Shown: one piece after another, positions 1 through 9,245 of the stretch
How the letters are laid out: each line of letters begins with the position of its first letter
Position numbering within the stretch: the stretch's first letter is position 1
Program-made: the position numbers and the translations under genes
DNA from: Akkermansiaceae bacterium
GTDB lineage: Bacteria; Verrucomicrobiota; Verrucomicrobiia; Verrucomicrobiales; Akkermansiaceae
Length of the DNA: 32,428 nucleotides
Assembly: GCA_017857425.1 (NCBI GenBank)
Contig: JAFMDE010000007.1
Span: forward strand, 1-32,428
Direction: 5' to 3'
The notes under the pieces: model-generated
The model's database searches: none
What the model saw: only the letters and a program-made list of their open reading frames with translations
Told to the model about the DNA's origin: nothing

Positions 1-1283
1 TTTATGATGAATATGGGGCAGACTATGAGGATCGTTATCAATGGCGGGTGCCACGCCACACCGGGGCTTATTATGTGAAAGATGTTGACGTCAACAAAGG
101 GGTTTCTGTCAAGCTGACCCGGGCCAAGGACTGGTGGGCCAAGGACAAGAAGTATTACCGTTATCGTTTTAATCCGGACCACATCATCTACACCGTGATC
201 CGGGATGAGAACAAGGCATTCGAGCTGTTCCGGGCCGGTCAGTTGGAGGCGTTTTTCCTGACCCTGCCCCAGTACTGGTATGAGAAGTCCGAGATACCCC
301 AGGTGTTTGATGGCTACATTGAGCGCTACAAGTTCTACACCCAGTACCCGCGGGTGCCGCGTGGCATTTACATGAATGTCTCACGCCCGAAGCTTGATGA
401 GCGCGATGTCAGGCTGGGTCTGCAGCACGCGCTGAACTGGCGCAAGGTCATTGATGTCATGTTCCGTGGGGATTTCTCCCGTCTGGAGGGATTTAGCCAA
501 GGATATGGCGAGTATACCAACTCCACGATCAAGGCACGTCCTTACTCGGTGACCAAGGCACGTGAGTATTTTAATGAGGCGGGCTATACCGAGGAAGGCA
601 GTGATGGCATTCTCAGAAAACCATCAGGCGAAAAGTTGTCCGTGGTTCTGAGTTTTGGAAATTCACCTGCTGCCAGTAAGCTCTGTAATCTGCTCAAGGA
701 GGAGGCCAAAAAGGCAGGGGTTGATCTAGTGCTCGATGGTCAGGAAAACACGGTCTTCTATAAGACGGTGATGAAGAAGGAGCATGATATGGCCTTCTGG
801 GGCTGGGGATCGCAGCCACCTTTTCCTGCATATCATCAGTTTTTCTATTCCAAGAATGCCTTCGATGAGAAAGGTAAACCCAAGCCACAGACCAATAACA
901 TCAACAGCTACGCCAACCCGCAGATGGATGTCTACGCGATGGCGGTGAGAAACGCCAAGACTCTGGAGGAGATCAGGCAAAATGCGTGGGCCGCCCAGCA
1001 GCTGGTTCATGATGAGGGTTTTTTCTCTCCGGGCTACTCGACGGATTACGTAAGGCTGGGAACATGGCGCTGGGTGTGCTGGCCGGAGACCGAGGACACG
1101 CCATTCAATGTGCCGGTCGTGCGGGAGCCCTTTGAGAGCTACGTGCTCTGGATTGATCCGCAGCGCAAGGAGGAGACGGAGAAAGCGATGCGTTCAGGGA
1201 AGGTGTTTAGTGAGGTCTACCAGGTGATTGATGTTTTCAAGGATGGCATTCCGCAACAACAGAAAGGAGAAGGCAGTGAGTGA
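1..1283 (+). CDS. Peptide ABC transporter substrate-binding protein (family 5), 5'-truncated
   Basis: This is the C-terminal part of an extracellular solute-binding protein of family 5 (OppA/DppA type), which delivers oligopeptides to an ABC importer from the periplasm. The frame is open from base 3, reading YDEYGADYEDRYQWRV before the GTG at 48, so the true start and signal peptide lie left of the window. About 427 codons are visible, against 500-650 for the family. Family-like segments include YTVIRDENKAFELFRAGQ and the block around GIYMNVSRPKLDERDVRLGL, where bound-peptide proteins have an 'N....PF.D..VR.A...A' pattern. The end overlaps the start of the next gene by 8 bp (GTGAGTGA), so the two are translationally coupled. 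No permease genes lie between it and the ATPases, so they must be upstream or elsewhere. Family is confident; substrate is not known. Confidence 0.9.
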   Translation, partial: YDEYGADYEDRYQWRVPRHTGAYYVKDVDVNKGVSVKLTRAKDWWAKDKKYYRYRFNPDHIIYTVIRDENKAFELFRAGQLEAFFLTLPQYWYEKSEIPQVFDGYIERYKFYTQYPRVPRGIYMNVSRPKLDERDVRLGLQHALNWRKVIDVMFRGDFSRLEGFSQGYGEYTNSTIKARPYSVTKAREYFNEAGYTEEGSDGILRKPSGEKLSVVLSFGNSPAASKLCNLLKEEAKKAGVDLVLDGQENTVFYKTVMKKEHDMAFWGWGSQPPFPAYHQFFYSKNAFDEKGKPKPQTNNINSYANPQMDVYAMAVRNAKTLEEIRQNAWAAQQLVHDEGFFSPGYSTDYVRLGTWRWVCWPETEDTPFNVPVVREPFESYVLWIDPQRKEETEKAMRSGKVFSEVYQVIDVFKDGIPQQQKGEGSE

Positions 1284-2277
1284 GAAACAGAATAATTTAC
1301 TCGAGGTGAAGAATCTGGTCACCGCGTTCCGCCTAGAGAACGGAGACTGGGTGCGTGCCGTTGATGGTATTTCATTCCACGTGCCCAAGGGCAAGACGGT
1401 GGGCATTGTAGGTGAGTCGGGATGCGGCAAGAGTGTGACGGCGATGTCGATAGTCCAGCTCTTGCCCAAGCCGATGGGGCATATTTTGGATGGCGAGGTG
1501 ATCTTCAAGGGTGAGGACCTGCGCAGCGCGAGTAGTGAGCGCATGCATGATGTAAGGGGCGGGGAGATTGGTGTTATTTTTCAAGAGCCGATGATGGCAC
1601 TCAACCCTTGTCACAGGATTGGCAAGCAAATCAGTGAGTCATTGATCCTGCACCGCGGCATGGACAAGCGAGAGGCGCTGAGGGAATCTGTGAGCTTGCT
1701 TGAGAAGGTAGGCATCCCAGCACCAGAGAAGCGAGTGATGGAGTATCCTCACCAGCTCTCGGGCGGCATGCGTCAGCGGGTAGTGATCGCCATTGCGCTG
1801 GCCTGTAAACCGGACTTGCTCATTGCTGATGAGCCGACCACGGCCCTCGATGTTACCGTGCAGTCCCAGATTTTAGAACTCATCGAGGATCTCCAAGAAG
1901 AGATGGGCATGTCGACAATCCTGATCACCCATGACCTCGGTGTTATAGCCGGGCATTGTGATGAGGTGGTGGTGATGTATGCCGGCCGGGTGGTTGAGCG
2001 CGCACCTGTGAAAGAACTCTACGCATCGCCAAGGCATGCTTACACCAAAGGCTTGCTGAGTGCTATCCCAACCCTTGCCACGCCACGTAAATCGACTCTC
2101 AAAACCATTGAGGGTCAGGTGGCATCCATCAAGGACTTCGTCCCGGGTTGTCGCTTCTGCCAACGTATGGAGCGTAGTGGGGACACTCTGGTCAAGCGTG
2201 CTCCCTTTATCGAGATATCGAAAAACCATTGGGTGGAAGCGTGTCCTGAGTGCGTTGAGCTCAATGACGCTAAGTAA
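1276..2277 (+). CDS. Oligopeptide/dipeptide ABC transporter ATPase, OppD/DppD type
   Basis: Cytoplasmic ATPase that powers peptide import with its partner just downstream. I chose the GTG at 1276 because AAAGGAGA sits at 1263-1270, one of the clearest Shine-Dalgarno sequences in the window, and the protein then begins [15 protein letters not shown] as the family does. An upstream ATG at 1228 lies inside the previous gene. The product is 333 aa. Visible motifs are Walker A GESGCGKS, the Q-loop in [10 protein letters not shown], signature LSGGMRQR, Walker [13 protein letters not shown] and the H-loop ILITHDLG. The C-terminal oligo_HPY-type region keeps four cysteines (GCRFC and ACPEC), though their spacing differs from the usual GCxFxxRC pattern; in some OppD proteins such cysteines hold an iron-sulfur cluster. 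Substrate specificity cannot be read. Confidence 0.93.
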   Translation: MSEKQNNLLEVKNLVTAFRLENGDWVRAVDGISFHVPKGKTVGIVGESGCGKSVTAMSIVQLLPKPMGHILDGEVIFKGEDLRSASSERMHDVRGGEIGVIFQEPMMALNPCHRIGKQISESLILHRGMDKREALRESVSLLEKVGIPAPEKRVMEYPHQLSGGMRQRVVIAIALACKPDLLIADEPTTALDVTVQSQILELIEDLQEEMGMSTILITHDLGVIAGHCDEVVVMYAGRVVERAPVKELYASPRHAYTKGLLSAIPTLATPRKSTLKTIEGQVASIKDFVPGCRFCQRMERSGDTLVKRAPFIEISKNHWVEACPECVELNDAK

Positions 2278-2297
2278 CTTTTTTCCAACTACACGAG

Positions 2298-3308
2298 ATG
2301 CCTGATCCCATTCTAGAATTAAGAGACCTGAAGATGCACTTCCCAGTGCGGGGCGGGGTGATGTCTCGTCAGCTTAACTCGGTGAAGGCGGTGGATGGTG
2401 TCTCCCTGAGTATCGGCCATGGTGAAACGCTCGGCCTGGTGGGTGAGTCCGGTTGTGGTAAGTCTACGCTGGGGAAGAGTATTGTCAGGCTCACGCGGCC
2501 TACCGCGGGCTCGGTGTTTTTTGATGGCAAGGACATCACGCATCTTTCCCAGAGGCAGCTGCGCCCGCTGCGCTGCAATATGCAGATGGTGTTTCAGGAT
2601 CCGGCGGAGTCACTGAACTCGAGAATGTCCGTGGGCCAGATTATTGCCGAGCCACTCGAAGTGCAGAAAATTGGTACCAAGGCAACACGCATGGACACCG
2701 TGCACCAGCTACTCGAGCGGGTGGGCATGCCTAAAAGTGCGGCGCAGAGGTTTTCCTTTGAGTTCTCAGGAGGTCAAAGGCAGCGCATTGGCATTGCACG
2801 CGCTCTGGCACTTAATCCAGATATGATCGTGCTTGATGAGCCGGTCTCTGCCCTTGATGTTTCCGTGCAGAGTCAGGTGCTTAACCTGCTACTTGACCTG
2901 CAAGAGGATTATAACATGGCGTATCTCTTCATCGCCCATGATCTGGCGGTGGTGAAGCATATCTCAGACCGGGTGGCGGTGATGTATCTCGGTAAAATTG
3001 TCGAGCTTGCTGATGCGGATGCGATTTATAAGAACCCACGCCATGCTTACACCAAGGCCTTGATCTCAGCTATTCCCGAGCCTGATCCGATGATTGAGCG
3101 GCCCCGTGTTCATTTGGAAGGTGAGGTTCCTTCCCCGATTAACCCACCCAAGGGCAGTGCCTTTGGTCACCGGATCAATCACCCGCGCTATGAGGAGACC
3201 ATTGGCATGGACCTCTCCATGGCGGAGATTGAAAAAGGTCACTGGGTAGCTGCCGATCCCTGCTGCCTGAGTGAGGAGGATTTTGGGCTAGTAGCCAGCA
3301 GCAGTTAG
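2298..3308 (+). CDS. Oligopeptide/dipeptide ABC transporter ATPase, OppF/DppF type
   Basis: Second ATPase of the peptide importer (336 aa), 20 bp after the first. It carries Walker A GESGCGKS, a Q-loop in MVFQDPAESLN, signature FSGGQRQR, Walker B MIVLDEPVSALD and the H-loop LFIAHDLA. The order SBP-D-F and close spacing indicate one transcript. The C-terminal tail begins as in the family (PSPINPPKGSAF) but lacks the cysteines normally found in the GCxFxxRC segment, ending instead with a CC pair near WVAADPCC. The contrast with the cysteine-bearing tail of its partner is noted as a finding. No clear Shine-Dalgarno precedes the ATG. No U-tract terminator is visible after the stop. Confidence 0.93.
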   Translation: MPDPILELRDLKMHFPVRGGVMSRQLNSVKAVDGVSLSIGHGETLGLVGESGCGKSTLGKSIVRLTRPTAGSVFFDGKDITHLSQRQLRPLRCNMQMVFQDPAESLNSRMSVGQIIAEPLEVQKIGTKATRMDTVHQLLERVGMPKSAAQRFSFEFSGGQRQRIGIARALALNPDMIVLDEPVSALDVSVQSQVLNLLLDLQEDYNMAYLFIAHDLAVVKHISDRVAVMYLGKIVELADADAIYKNPRHAYTKALISAIPEPDPMIERPRVHLEGEVPSPINPPKGSAFGHRINHPRYEETIGMDLSMAEIEKGHWVAADPCCLSEEDFGLVASSS

Positions 3309-3325
3309 TAGCCAAGCGCCACGCG

Positions 3326-4075
3326 CTAAAGAATTTCCTCAATAGGAATCTTGCCATTGGTGGCGACGATTGACCAAGCATCGGCATTGCCAGGAATCTC
3401 AGTCAGTTCGGTTTTACCGCCGGCGGCCTCCAGTAGAAGTTGGCCAGCAGCGATATCCCAGAGGGAGATACGGGACTCCACATAAGCGTCGAGCCTGCCG
3501 GTGGCGACATAGGCCATGCCAAGTGCCGCAGAGCCCATCATGCGCATCTTACGAGCCCTCAGCGAGGCTTTGCGAAAGCGTTCAAGGCCGGTGGTAAGAG
3601 CCTCTTCATCTTTGCCGCAGCCAACAAAAAGCGCGCATTCCTCCAGCTTGGTGCGTGGACTCACAGAAATTGGCTCGCCATTGAGCAATGCCGGGCTGCC
3701 TTTTTCGACCTCCCAGAGGTCTCCCATGCTGGGGTCATAGATCGTTCCCAGAATCAGCTCGCCTTTGTGGCGCAGCGCGATGGAAACGCAATAGTGGGGA
3801 ATGCCGTAGAAAAAATTCACCGTGCCATCAATGGGGTCGACAATCCATTGGTATTCACTGTCCTGGTTGCCGGCGAGACCTTCTTCTCCATAAATGGCGT
3901 GGTCAGGAAAAGCGCCTAGTATCACACGGGTAATGAGGTCCTGGCTCTCGCGGTCAAGGGCAAGCTTGATGTCATGGTGCTTGGCCTCGTCCACATCGAG
4001 AGGTTTGCCAAAGTGCTCCTTGAGGAATGCTCCAGCTTGGCATGCGGCTTGTTTGGCTACGTCCAAATAATTCAT
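3326..4075 (-). CDS. Inositol monophosphatase family protein (SuhB-like)
   Basis: Magnesium-dependent phosphatase of the inositol monophosphatase superfamily, 249 aa from the chosen start. The metal and catalytic motifs are complete: GEE (Glu64-Glu65), DPIDGT (80-85, Asp80 and Asp83) and the late WDIAAG (Asp207). I chose the ATG at 4075 (MNYLDVAKQA) because it aligns with SuhB-type proteins, which start just before the first helix; an in-frame ATG at 4114 would add 13 unconserved residues, and neither has a good Shine-Dalgarno. Family members act on inositol-1-phosphate, on histidinol phosphate, or on 3'-phosphoadenosine nucleotides; the sequence alone does not separate these. It is convergent with the transporter operon and divergent from the Verru_Chthon gene. 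Confidence 0.9.
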   Translation of the reverse strand: MNYLDVAKQAACQAGAFLKEHFGKPLDVDEAKHHDIKLALDRESQDLITRVILGAFPDHAIYGEEGLAGNQDSEYQWIVDPIDGTVNFFYGIPHYCVSIALRHKGELILGTIYDPSMGDLWEVEKGSPALLNGEPISVSPRTKLEECALFVGCGKDEEALTTGLERFRKASLRARKMRMMGSAALGMAYVATGRLDAYVESRISLWDIAAGQLLLEAAGGKTELTEIPGNADAWSIVATNGKIPIEEIL

Positions 4076-4204
4076 GACCGATCTTTTACAAGACTCAGAG
4101 GGAATTGCCATCATGAAAAACGGGGATTGGCAGACTTTTATTTAAACATCCTGTAATTTAATAGCTGGGATAAGGGCGTCTAAGAATCCCTTTGTTGCGG
4201 GAGT

Positions 4205-4235
4205 CTAACAAAAATTATCATTTAATGATTGTTAG
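4205..4235. repeat. Inverted repeat upstream of the Verru_Chthon A gene
   Basis: CTAACAA (4205-4211) and TTGTTAG (4229-4235) are exact inverse complements enclosing an AT-rich segment with a small TCAT/ATGA inner arm. A further CTAAC occurs at 4251-4255. The site lies in the divergent gap between the phosphatase and the Verru_Chthon A gene and could be an operator or just an AT-rich coincidence. No regulator is identified. Confidence 0.35.
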
Positions 4236-4302
4236 TAATCTGAGCTCGGGCTAACAGAATAACAATCTAACTTTTTAATTGGTTATAATGCATTTAATGA
4301 TT
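4219..4302 (+). promoter_or_regulatory. Direct repeat CATTTAATGATT and TATAAT hexamer at the Verru_Chthon A start
   Basis: The 12-mer CATTTAATGATT occurs at 4219-4230 and again at 4291-4302, the second copy overlapping the two possible start codons at 4288 and 4297. A perfect TATAAT (4284-4289) overlaps the ATG at 4288. If this is a -10 box, transcription would begin near 4296, giving an almost leaderless message starting at the ATG at 4297. There is no convincing -35 box, so this is tentative. Confidence 0.3.
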
Positions 4303-7300
4303 CCTCGTAAGCCCTTTGCCGAAAAAGGCTTTTCGCTGGTGGCTTTGATGATGCTTATGGCGCTTATTGTGGTGGTTTTACTGGGGATGATCTCTCTCTC
4401 GAATCTTGAGTTGAAGGGGTCGAAGCAAAATGTTCATGAGCTAGCGGCCCGAGCTAATGCTCGCATGGCCTTGATGATCGCGATGGGGGAATTGCAAAAA
4501 CACACGGGTCCAGATCAGCGGGTGACAGCGCGCGCAGCTATCCTTGAAGGTTCAGGCCAAGAGCCTCCACTAGCCAATAGAGACTGGCTGGGAGTCTGGA
4601 AGACGACTTATCGTTATCAGGGTCAAGATTGGCCCCTGATTGGCAAGGCTTCAGAGGGTCTGGAAAGTAAACCGTATTCTATTCAAGGAGCTTATCAGGA
4701 TCTAAGGCATTCTATTACGAGCTTGTCCGAAGGGCGCTGGAAGCGCGAGCACGTGCAAACCTGGCTAGTGAGTAAGCGCCATCGGCTGATTGACCCCAGA
4801 GAAAGCTTGGATGAAAGCAGTGATGGTGTGGTGAGATTGCTTGGTCGGGGAACCTTGGGTAAGGCGATGAGTATGGAAGATTTTGATAAGAGTAAGGTTT
4901 TAGTCGAAAAGGTGCAGATCCATGGAGCTAATAAAAACGGTGCTTATGCGTGGTATATCTCGGACAATAATCAGAAGGCGTGCATAGTACCTGGAGCCGA
5001 GATTGAAAATACACAAGCCGCGCTTGAGGCGGCACCTGGATTTGATCCTGCGTTGATCGTGCGAGATGATGGAGAGGCTCCATATAAGGACTTTATGCAG
5101 CATGCCCGTCCTCACAGGGACAAAATAATAAGCTATGCCACAGCATCACTCAGCCAGGTACACAATCCAGCGTGGAAGGACACGCTGGCGCAAGATTATC
5201 ATCATTTCACGACATACTCTCCAGGCCTTTTTGCCAACTCGCTGATGAGCGGATTGCGTCGTGACTTAACGCCATTACTGTTGGCGCATGATAATCGTGA
5301 AGCAATAGATTTGTCATATGCTGGACAGGGGAAACCTCAGTTTTTTTCATCATCGTATCCCATCATACCAGGACCTGAGCATGGTGTGCTTGGGCCCTCT
5401 TTCGGGGCATTGAGAGATTGGGCGCAGCACAAATATTCAGATTTGGAGTATGCGGAGACCGTTTTTGATCAACAGGCAATGCGTATGCGCCCCTCTACGC
5501 ATTGGCCTCACGGTATATCTGATGGTGCCTGTGCAGATGCTTCAAAATGGGCAGAGCATGCTCCCAAGATCCATCCTGTGATGACGGAATGTCGTTGGCA
5601 TTATTATTTTTCACACCACAACAACCGTATTCGAACACATATCGTCCCTCGTGTTTGTTTGTGGAATCCATACAATAGGCCCTTAAAAACTAAGGCCTTA
5701 TCGGTTGTCATGCCTAACCCCTATTACGGCGTAAAGCATGGGATGCACTTTTTTCCAGAAAAGGAGTATGTGGAGCAAGAGCTGAAGTCTCAAAGTATCG
5801 AGGTCTTTAACCGTTGGGTTGAAAAGAGCGGCTATACAGGAGGGGATGTTTATAAAATAAGAACGAACCCCTTTCCGCCGCGTCGATATTTGGCCTTTAC
5901 CTTGGATCCTACTATTTTGTCAGCTGGGCAGTGCCAGGTATTCTCACCCAAGGTGACGGGAGGTCTCTCTTCTGGCGGCATTAATATACAGCACTACAAC
6001 CTAGACGCAGTGTCAGACAATGTGCTGAGTCCGCATTCCATCCAAGGAGAGGACCACTTTTTCTATGATCATGATTCATCTGTTGCTTATGAGATACAGA
6101 CTCCCCAATGGAAAAACATCAATGCACATCTTGGGCAAATAGACTTCGGGAGAATTTTTGATTATCAGCCCGCACTTGATTTGCAAACTGATGGCAAAGT
6201 AGAAAATTTTCCTTTTATGCTCAAGGTCGGGCAAGCGGCTTTGCTTGATGATCTTTACAGTAGCTTCCAGCACCCGACCATACAGCTAGTCAACAATGGC
6301 GCAGGAGGGGCCAAGTCCACGAAGACATTTCATCGCAATGGCCTATATTGGGGCTCAGCAAACCAAAAGGATTTGAGTTTTGGTCATTTGCAAACATTTG
6401 CTGAAGCGCCTATGAAGAATGCCCCCCATACACATCAAGTAGGAGCCAAGTTATTGTGGCTGAATGAAACGGTGGGTGAGGGAGACCCAGCTAATCGATC
6501 TCCGCATCGCCACGGAACGTCAACGATTACACGGTGGGGAGAGGAACACATGGTTTATAATGTCTGCCCAGTAGCTAACTGGAATGTAAGAGCTCAATTA
6601 GTCAGCCGTTCGCCGGCGAGTCAATGTGCCAATAAGTGGTATATGAATAGCACGGGACCTTGGCTGCTTCAGTTTGTTCCTCAGCGCCCTATGGATGTTC
6701 ATGATATGCCTGCTCCATCCATCAATGGCTTTGTTAAAAATCCATTTGGTTTGGCTGTTGATTTTTCTTTTTTCCCCAATGTGGTGTTGTTTGATTTGCC
6801 CTCCGAAGATTATGGTGTGATCTCAGTGGCTAGCTTACGCCATGCCATGCTGAGTCCCTATTCGTGGAGCCCCAGTTACTTGGTAGGACATTCCTTGAGA
6901 GATATGCATGCTCCGGCAGATGCAACGGCCTATGCTGTTGCCGCCTCATTTGCTCCTGATGAGCAAGGCGCCACGCGTTGGGATTATCTTATTGGGAAAG
7001 CTGCAGGCGGAGAAACTATGAAAGCGCCAAGTCATGGTGCACGCTGTATCTTATCGGACTCTCAAGGTTTGCTACAAATAGGCAATCAATCGGCTCTCAG
7101 AGAAATAGGTGACTTGCAGCACACCTCAGCAGATGAAGTATTGGCTTATGACATTGCTTATGAAGTGAACCATAATCTATGGGACGGGTATTTTTTCTCC
7201 AGTATCCCTCTCGATCAGGCTGGAGAACGATTCGTATGGAACCCTGATAAGGGCAAGTATTTGTGGAATAGGCGCTATCAATTTAATGAAGATGGTAAGC

Positions 7301-8265
7301 AGTCCAAAGATAAGGTCAAAAGCATGCTTTTGAGTGGGGAAGGCGTGAATTGGGCGTTTTGGAGAAGTGCGGAATATTTTAAAAACCGTTCTGCATTCAA
7401 CGTGAACTCCACATCAGTAGAAGCATGGACAGCATTTTTATCGGGTACACTTGGAATAAGTCGTCCTCTACGATCAGGCATAGGAAGTGAAAGCGGGGTG
7501 TCGTTTGCGAGATATCGGCAACCGAAGGGTTTAGCTGATACGGATGCTGCTACGCCAGATCAGCCGGGGGGTTGGATGGGAGCACGTCAACTGACTGCCG
7601 ATGAGGTGAGAATGTTAGCGGTCAAAATCGTCTATGAAGTTAAAAAAAGAGGCCCTTTTGTCTCTATTGCTGATTTTGTGAATCGCAGGCTGGTATCGGA
7701 TCAGGATCAAACATCGTGCATGGGGACTATTGATGCAGCGATACAAAGCTGTGGACTCAACAAAAACTTTGAGCGGCTGGCTACGCAATTATCAACTGCG
7801 GTGAATGTTGAGGCATCTTCCGATGCTCCAGATAATAATATGCAGGTCTTCAAGGAGGGATATCGTTATCGATACGATGATAAGTGGAATACGGTCCAGC
7901 CCACAAGTAAGGCTTGGGGCGTTCCTGGATTTTTGACACAGGGGGATATTCTTCATCCTCTAGCCCCCTTCATGGCCGCAAGAGGGGACACATTCACGAT
8001 ACGCGCATACGGCGAATCTTCGGCTGGCGGAGTGATTCAAGCGCGTGCATGGCTTGAGGCAACGGTTGAGCGCACCCCTTATTATGTTGATCACGAGTCA
8101 TCGGAGGTGAGTCAAGCAAGTGGCAATGGACCAATAGATTGTTTGACTTCAATCAATCCGGCCACGGGAACTTATGAAAGGGGCCAGCTTAGTAAGGCAA
8201 ACGAAAAGTGGGGTAGGAAATATAAACTAAAAAGCTTTCGATGGTTACAACGAGAAGAAATATAA
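4288..8265 (+). CDS. Verru_Chthon cassette protein A (giant prepilin-like protein)
   Basis: A 1325-aa protein from the ATG at 4288; an ATG at 4297 is equally possible and a TTG at 4279 less likely. The N-terminus is a type IV prepilin-like leader: charged residues, a KG cleavage site before FSLVALMMLMALIVVVL, then a roughly 20-residue hydrophobic helix. Position +5 after the glycine is Ala, not the Glu of classical pilins. The rest is a large, presumably exported domain. Family-typical segments near the C-terminus are FNVNSTSVEAWTAFLSG and the closing RKYKLKSFRWL, which I recognise from the Verru_Chthon cassette protein A family (TIGR02600). Its function is unknown; the family is thought to be exported by a type II/IV-like system together with small B, C and D prepilins. 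None of those is adjacent here. A probable lipoprotein follows in the same direction. Confidence 0.85.
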   Translation: MHLMIPRKPFAEKGFSLVALMMLMALIVVVLLGMISLSNLELKGSKQNVHELAARANARMALMIAMGELQKHTGPDQRVTARAAILEGSGQEPPLANRDWLGVWKTTYRYQGQDWPLIGKASEGLESKPYSIQGAYQDLRHSITSLSEGRWKREHVQTWLVSKRHRLIDPRESLDESSDGVVRLLGRGTLGKAMSMEDFDKSKVLVEKVQIHGANKNGAYAWYISDNNQKACIVPGAEIENTQAALEAAPGFDPALIVRDDGEAPYKDFMQHARPHRDKIISYATASLSQVHNPAWKDTLAQDYHHFTTYSPGLFANSLMSGLRRDLTPLLLAHDNREAIDLSYAGQGKPQFFSSSYPIIPGPEHGVLGPSFGALRDWAQHKYSDLEYAETVFDQQAMRMRPSTHWPHGISDGACADASKWAEHAPKIHPVMTECRWHYYFSHHNNRIRTHIVPRVCLWNPYNRPLKTKALSVVMPNPYYGVKHGMHFFPEKEYVEQELKSQSIEVFNRWVEKSGYTGGDVYKIRTNPFPPRRYLAFTLDPTILSAGQCQVFSPKVTGGLSSGGINIQHYNLDAVSDNVLSPHSIQGEDHFFYDHDSSVAYEIQTPQWKNINAHLGQIDFGRIFDYQPALDLQTDGKVENFPFMLKVGQAALLDDLYSSFQHPTIQLVNNGAGGAKSTKTFHRNGLYWGSANQKDLSFGHLQTFAEAPMKNAPHTHQVGAKLLWLNETVGEGDPANRSPHRHGTSTITRWGEEHMVYNVCPVANWNVRAQLVSRSPASQCANKWYMNSTGPWLLQFVPQRPMDVHDMPAPSINGFVKNPFGLAVDFSFFPNVVLFDLPSEDYGVISVASLRHAMLSPYSWSPSYLVGHSLRDMHAPADATAYAVAASFAPDEQGATRWDYLIGKAAGGETMKAPSHGARCILSDSQGLLQIGNQSALREIGDLQHTSADEVLAYDIAYEVNHNLWDGYFFSSIPLDQAGERFVWNPDKGKYLWNRRYQFNEDGKQSKDKVKSMLLSGEGVNWAFWRSAEYFKNRSAFNVNSTSVEAWTAFLSGTLGISRPLRSGIGSESGVSFARYRQPKGLADTDAATPDQPGGWMGARQLTADEVRMLAVKIVYEVKKRGPFVSIADFVNRRLVSDQDQTSCMGTIDAAIQSCGLNKNFERLATQLSTAVNVEASSDAPDNNMQVFKEGYRYRYDDKWNTVQPTSKAWGVPGFLTQGDILHPLAPFMAARGDTFTIRAYGESSAGGVIQARAWLEATVERTPYYVDHESSEVSQASGNGPIDCLTSINPATGTYERGQLSKANEKWGRKYKLKSFRWLQREEI

Positions 8266-8351
8266 ATGATAATCATCAGGACAGGATGTGGTCATGTGCT
8301 AGCGTGATGAGGGTAAACTTGGCAATCAACGGGGCGGTGGCTTGTTATCGA

Positions 8352-9161
8352 ATGCTTGGCAGGAAGATGCTGGTGACACTTTTCATGACAATCATTGCTG
8401 TAGCGTGTGATCAATCAAGAGGGGAGGAGCAAGAGCTCAGTCTGCAAACGAAGATCATGGTAGTCGCCTTAGGTCCCGTGCCACCTAGAAGATATAGTGC
8501 AGGGGAAAATCGTGGCGACGCGGCCATGCTGCTGCCTCAAGTAGGTGAAGTGCCGCCAAGTAAGCTCTATTATCAAGGGCTAGAGGAGGGTGAAAAAAAT
8601 TCAAAAGCTATAGAAAAGTGGAGGCCATTCCAGATAGCATTTAATAATACGACAGCGATGCGATCGATTAAAGCGGGGGTGGAGTTCGTGCTGTATAAAA
8701 AGTTAGCCGACGGCTATGAACCCTATGTGACGGTACCTGCTGGAGAAGTTGGTATGCGTAGAGTGGTATTCTTATCGCCGTCGTCGTTATTGAAAAATGA
8801 AAAAAGGCCATGGATGGATAAACCACAAGTAACGGTTATTTCACCAGACGCTGGACGCTTAAAAGATAAGCATTTTGTTATCAAGAATCTCTCACGAATG
8901 ACTGTCCTACACGCGTTTGGTGATACAATAGCAAACGTTGATCCAGGTCAGCTGATTGGATATCGGCGAAATCGGCAAGGCGTGTTGTATCATCTGGCAG
9001 CGAGATACGGGAAGCAACGAAAGATCATTTATAATATGGCGGTTAAGCTTGGAAAGGGAAGTGGTATCTACCTCTACACTCTCTACGATGCGATGCCTGA
9101 TACTAATGCGGGGCGCTCTGTTGGTGTTTTTAGAATGGTATTGCCAGTTGCGGGCCTCTAA
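8352..9161 (+). CDS. Uncharacterised probable lipoprotein downstream of Verru_Chthon A
   Basis: I do not recognise a family. The frame is open from an ATG at 8241 inside the previous gene. The ATG at 8352 gives the best export signal, MLGRKMLVTLFMTIIAVAC, a short positive segment and hydrophobic core ending in a lipobox-like AVAC, so a 269-aa lipoprotein is likely. ATGs at 8286, 8307 and 8367 are alternatives. The mature part has short beta-like segments and no catalytic motif that I can see; FQIAFNNTTAMRSIKAG and the run around DTIANVDPGQLIGYRR look like a beta-sandwich rather than an enzyme. It is the only gene on this strand between the Verru_Chthon A gene and a minus-strand terminator, so the two are probably co-transcribed and may work together at the cell envelope. 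That partnership is inference. Confidence 0.65.
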   Translation: MLGRKMLVTLFMTIIAVACDQSRGEEQELSLQTKIMVVALGPVPPRRYSAGENRGDAAMLLPQVGEVPPSKLYYQGLEEGEKNSKAIEKWRPFQIAFNNTTAMRSIKAGVEFVLYKKLADGYEPYVTVPAGEVGMRRVVFLSPSSLLKNEKRPWMDKPQVTVISPDAGRLKDKHFVIKNLSRMTVLHAFGDTIANVDPGQLIGYRRNRQGVLYHLAARYGKQRKIIYNMAVKLGKGSGIYLYTLYDAMPDTNAGRSVGVFRMVLPVAGL

Positions 9162-9187
9162 TTACGGCTTTGATTTTATAGAGGCAC

Positions 9188-9221
9188 AAAAAACCCCGAC
9201 TTCCGTGAGGGAGTCGGGGTT
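9188..9221 (-). terminator. Intrinsic terminator of the histone-like gene
   Basis: On the minus strand AACCCCGACT (rc of 9212-9221) pairs perfectly over 10 bp with AGTCGGGGTT (rc of 9192-9201), with a 10-nt loop, followed by TTTTTT (rc of 9188-9193). It lies 25 bp after the stop of the histone-like gene. It does not have a U-tract in the plus direction, so it probably does not stop the lipoprotein gene efficiently. Confidence 0.85.
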
Positions 9222-9245
9222 GATGTATGAATTGTAATTGGAAGA

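Noticed and set aside
1228-1275. Upstream ATG for the first peptide-transport ATPase
   Set aside because: It lies within the preceding gene and the GTG at 1276 has a strong Shine-Dalgarno and the family-like N-terminus.
3440-3919. 159-aa plus-strand frame
   Set aside because: Antisense to the inositol monophosphatase gene, whose catalytic motifs are all present.
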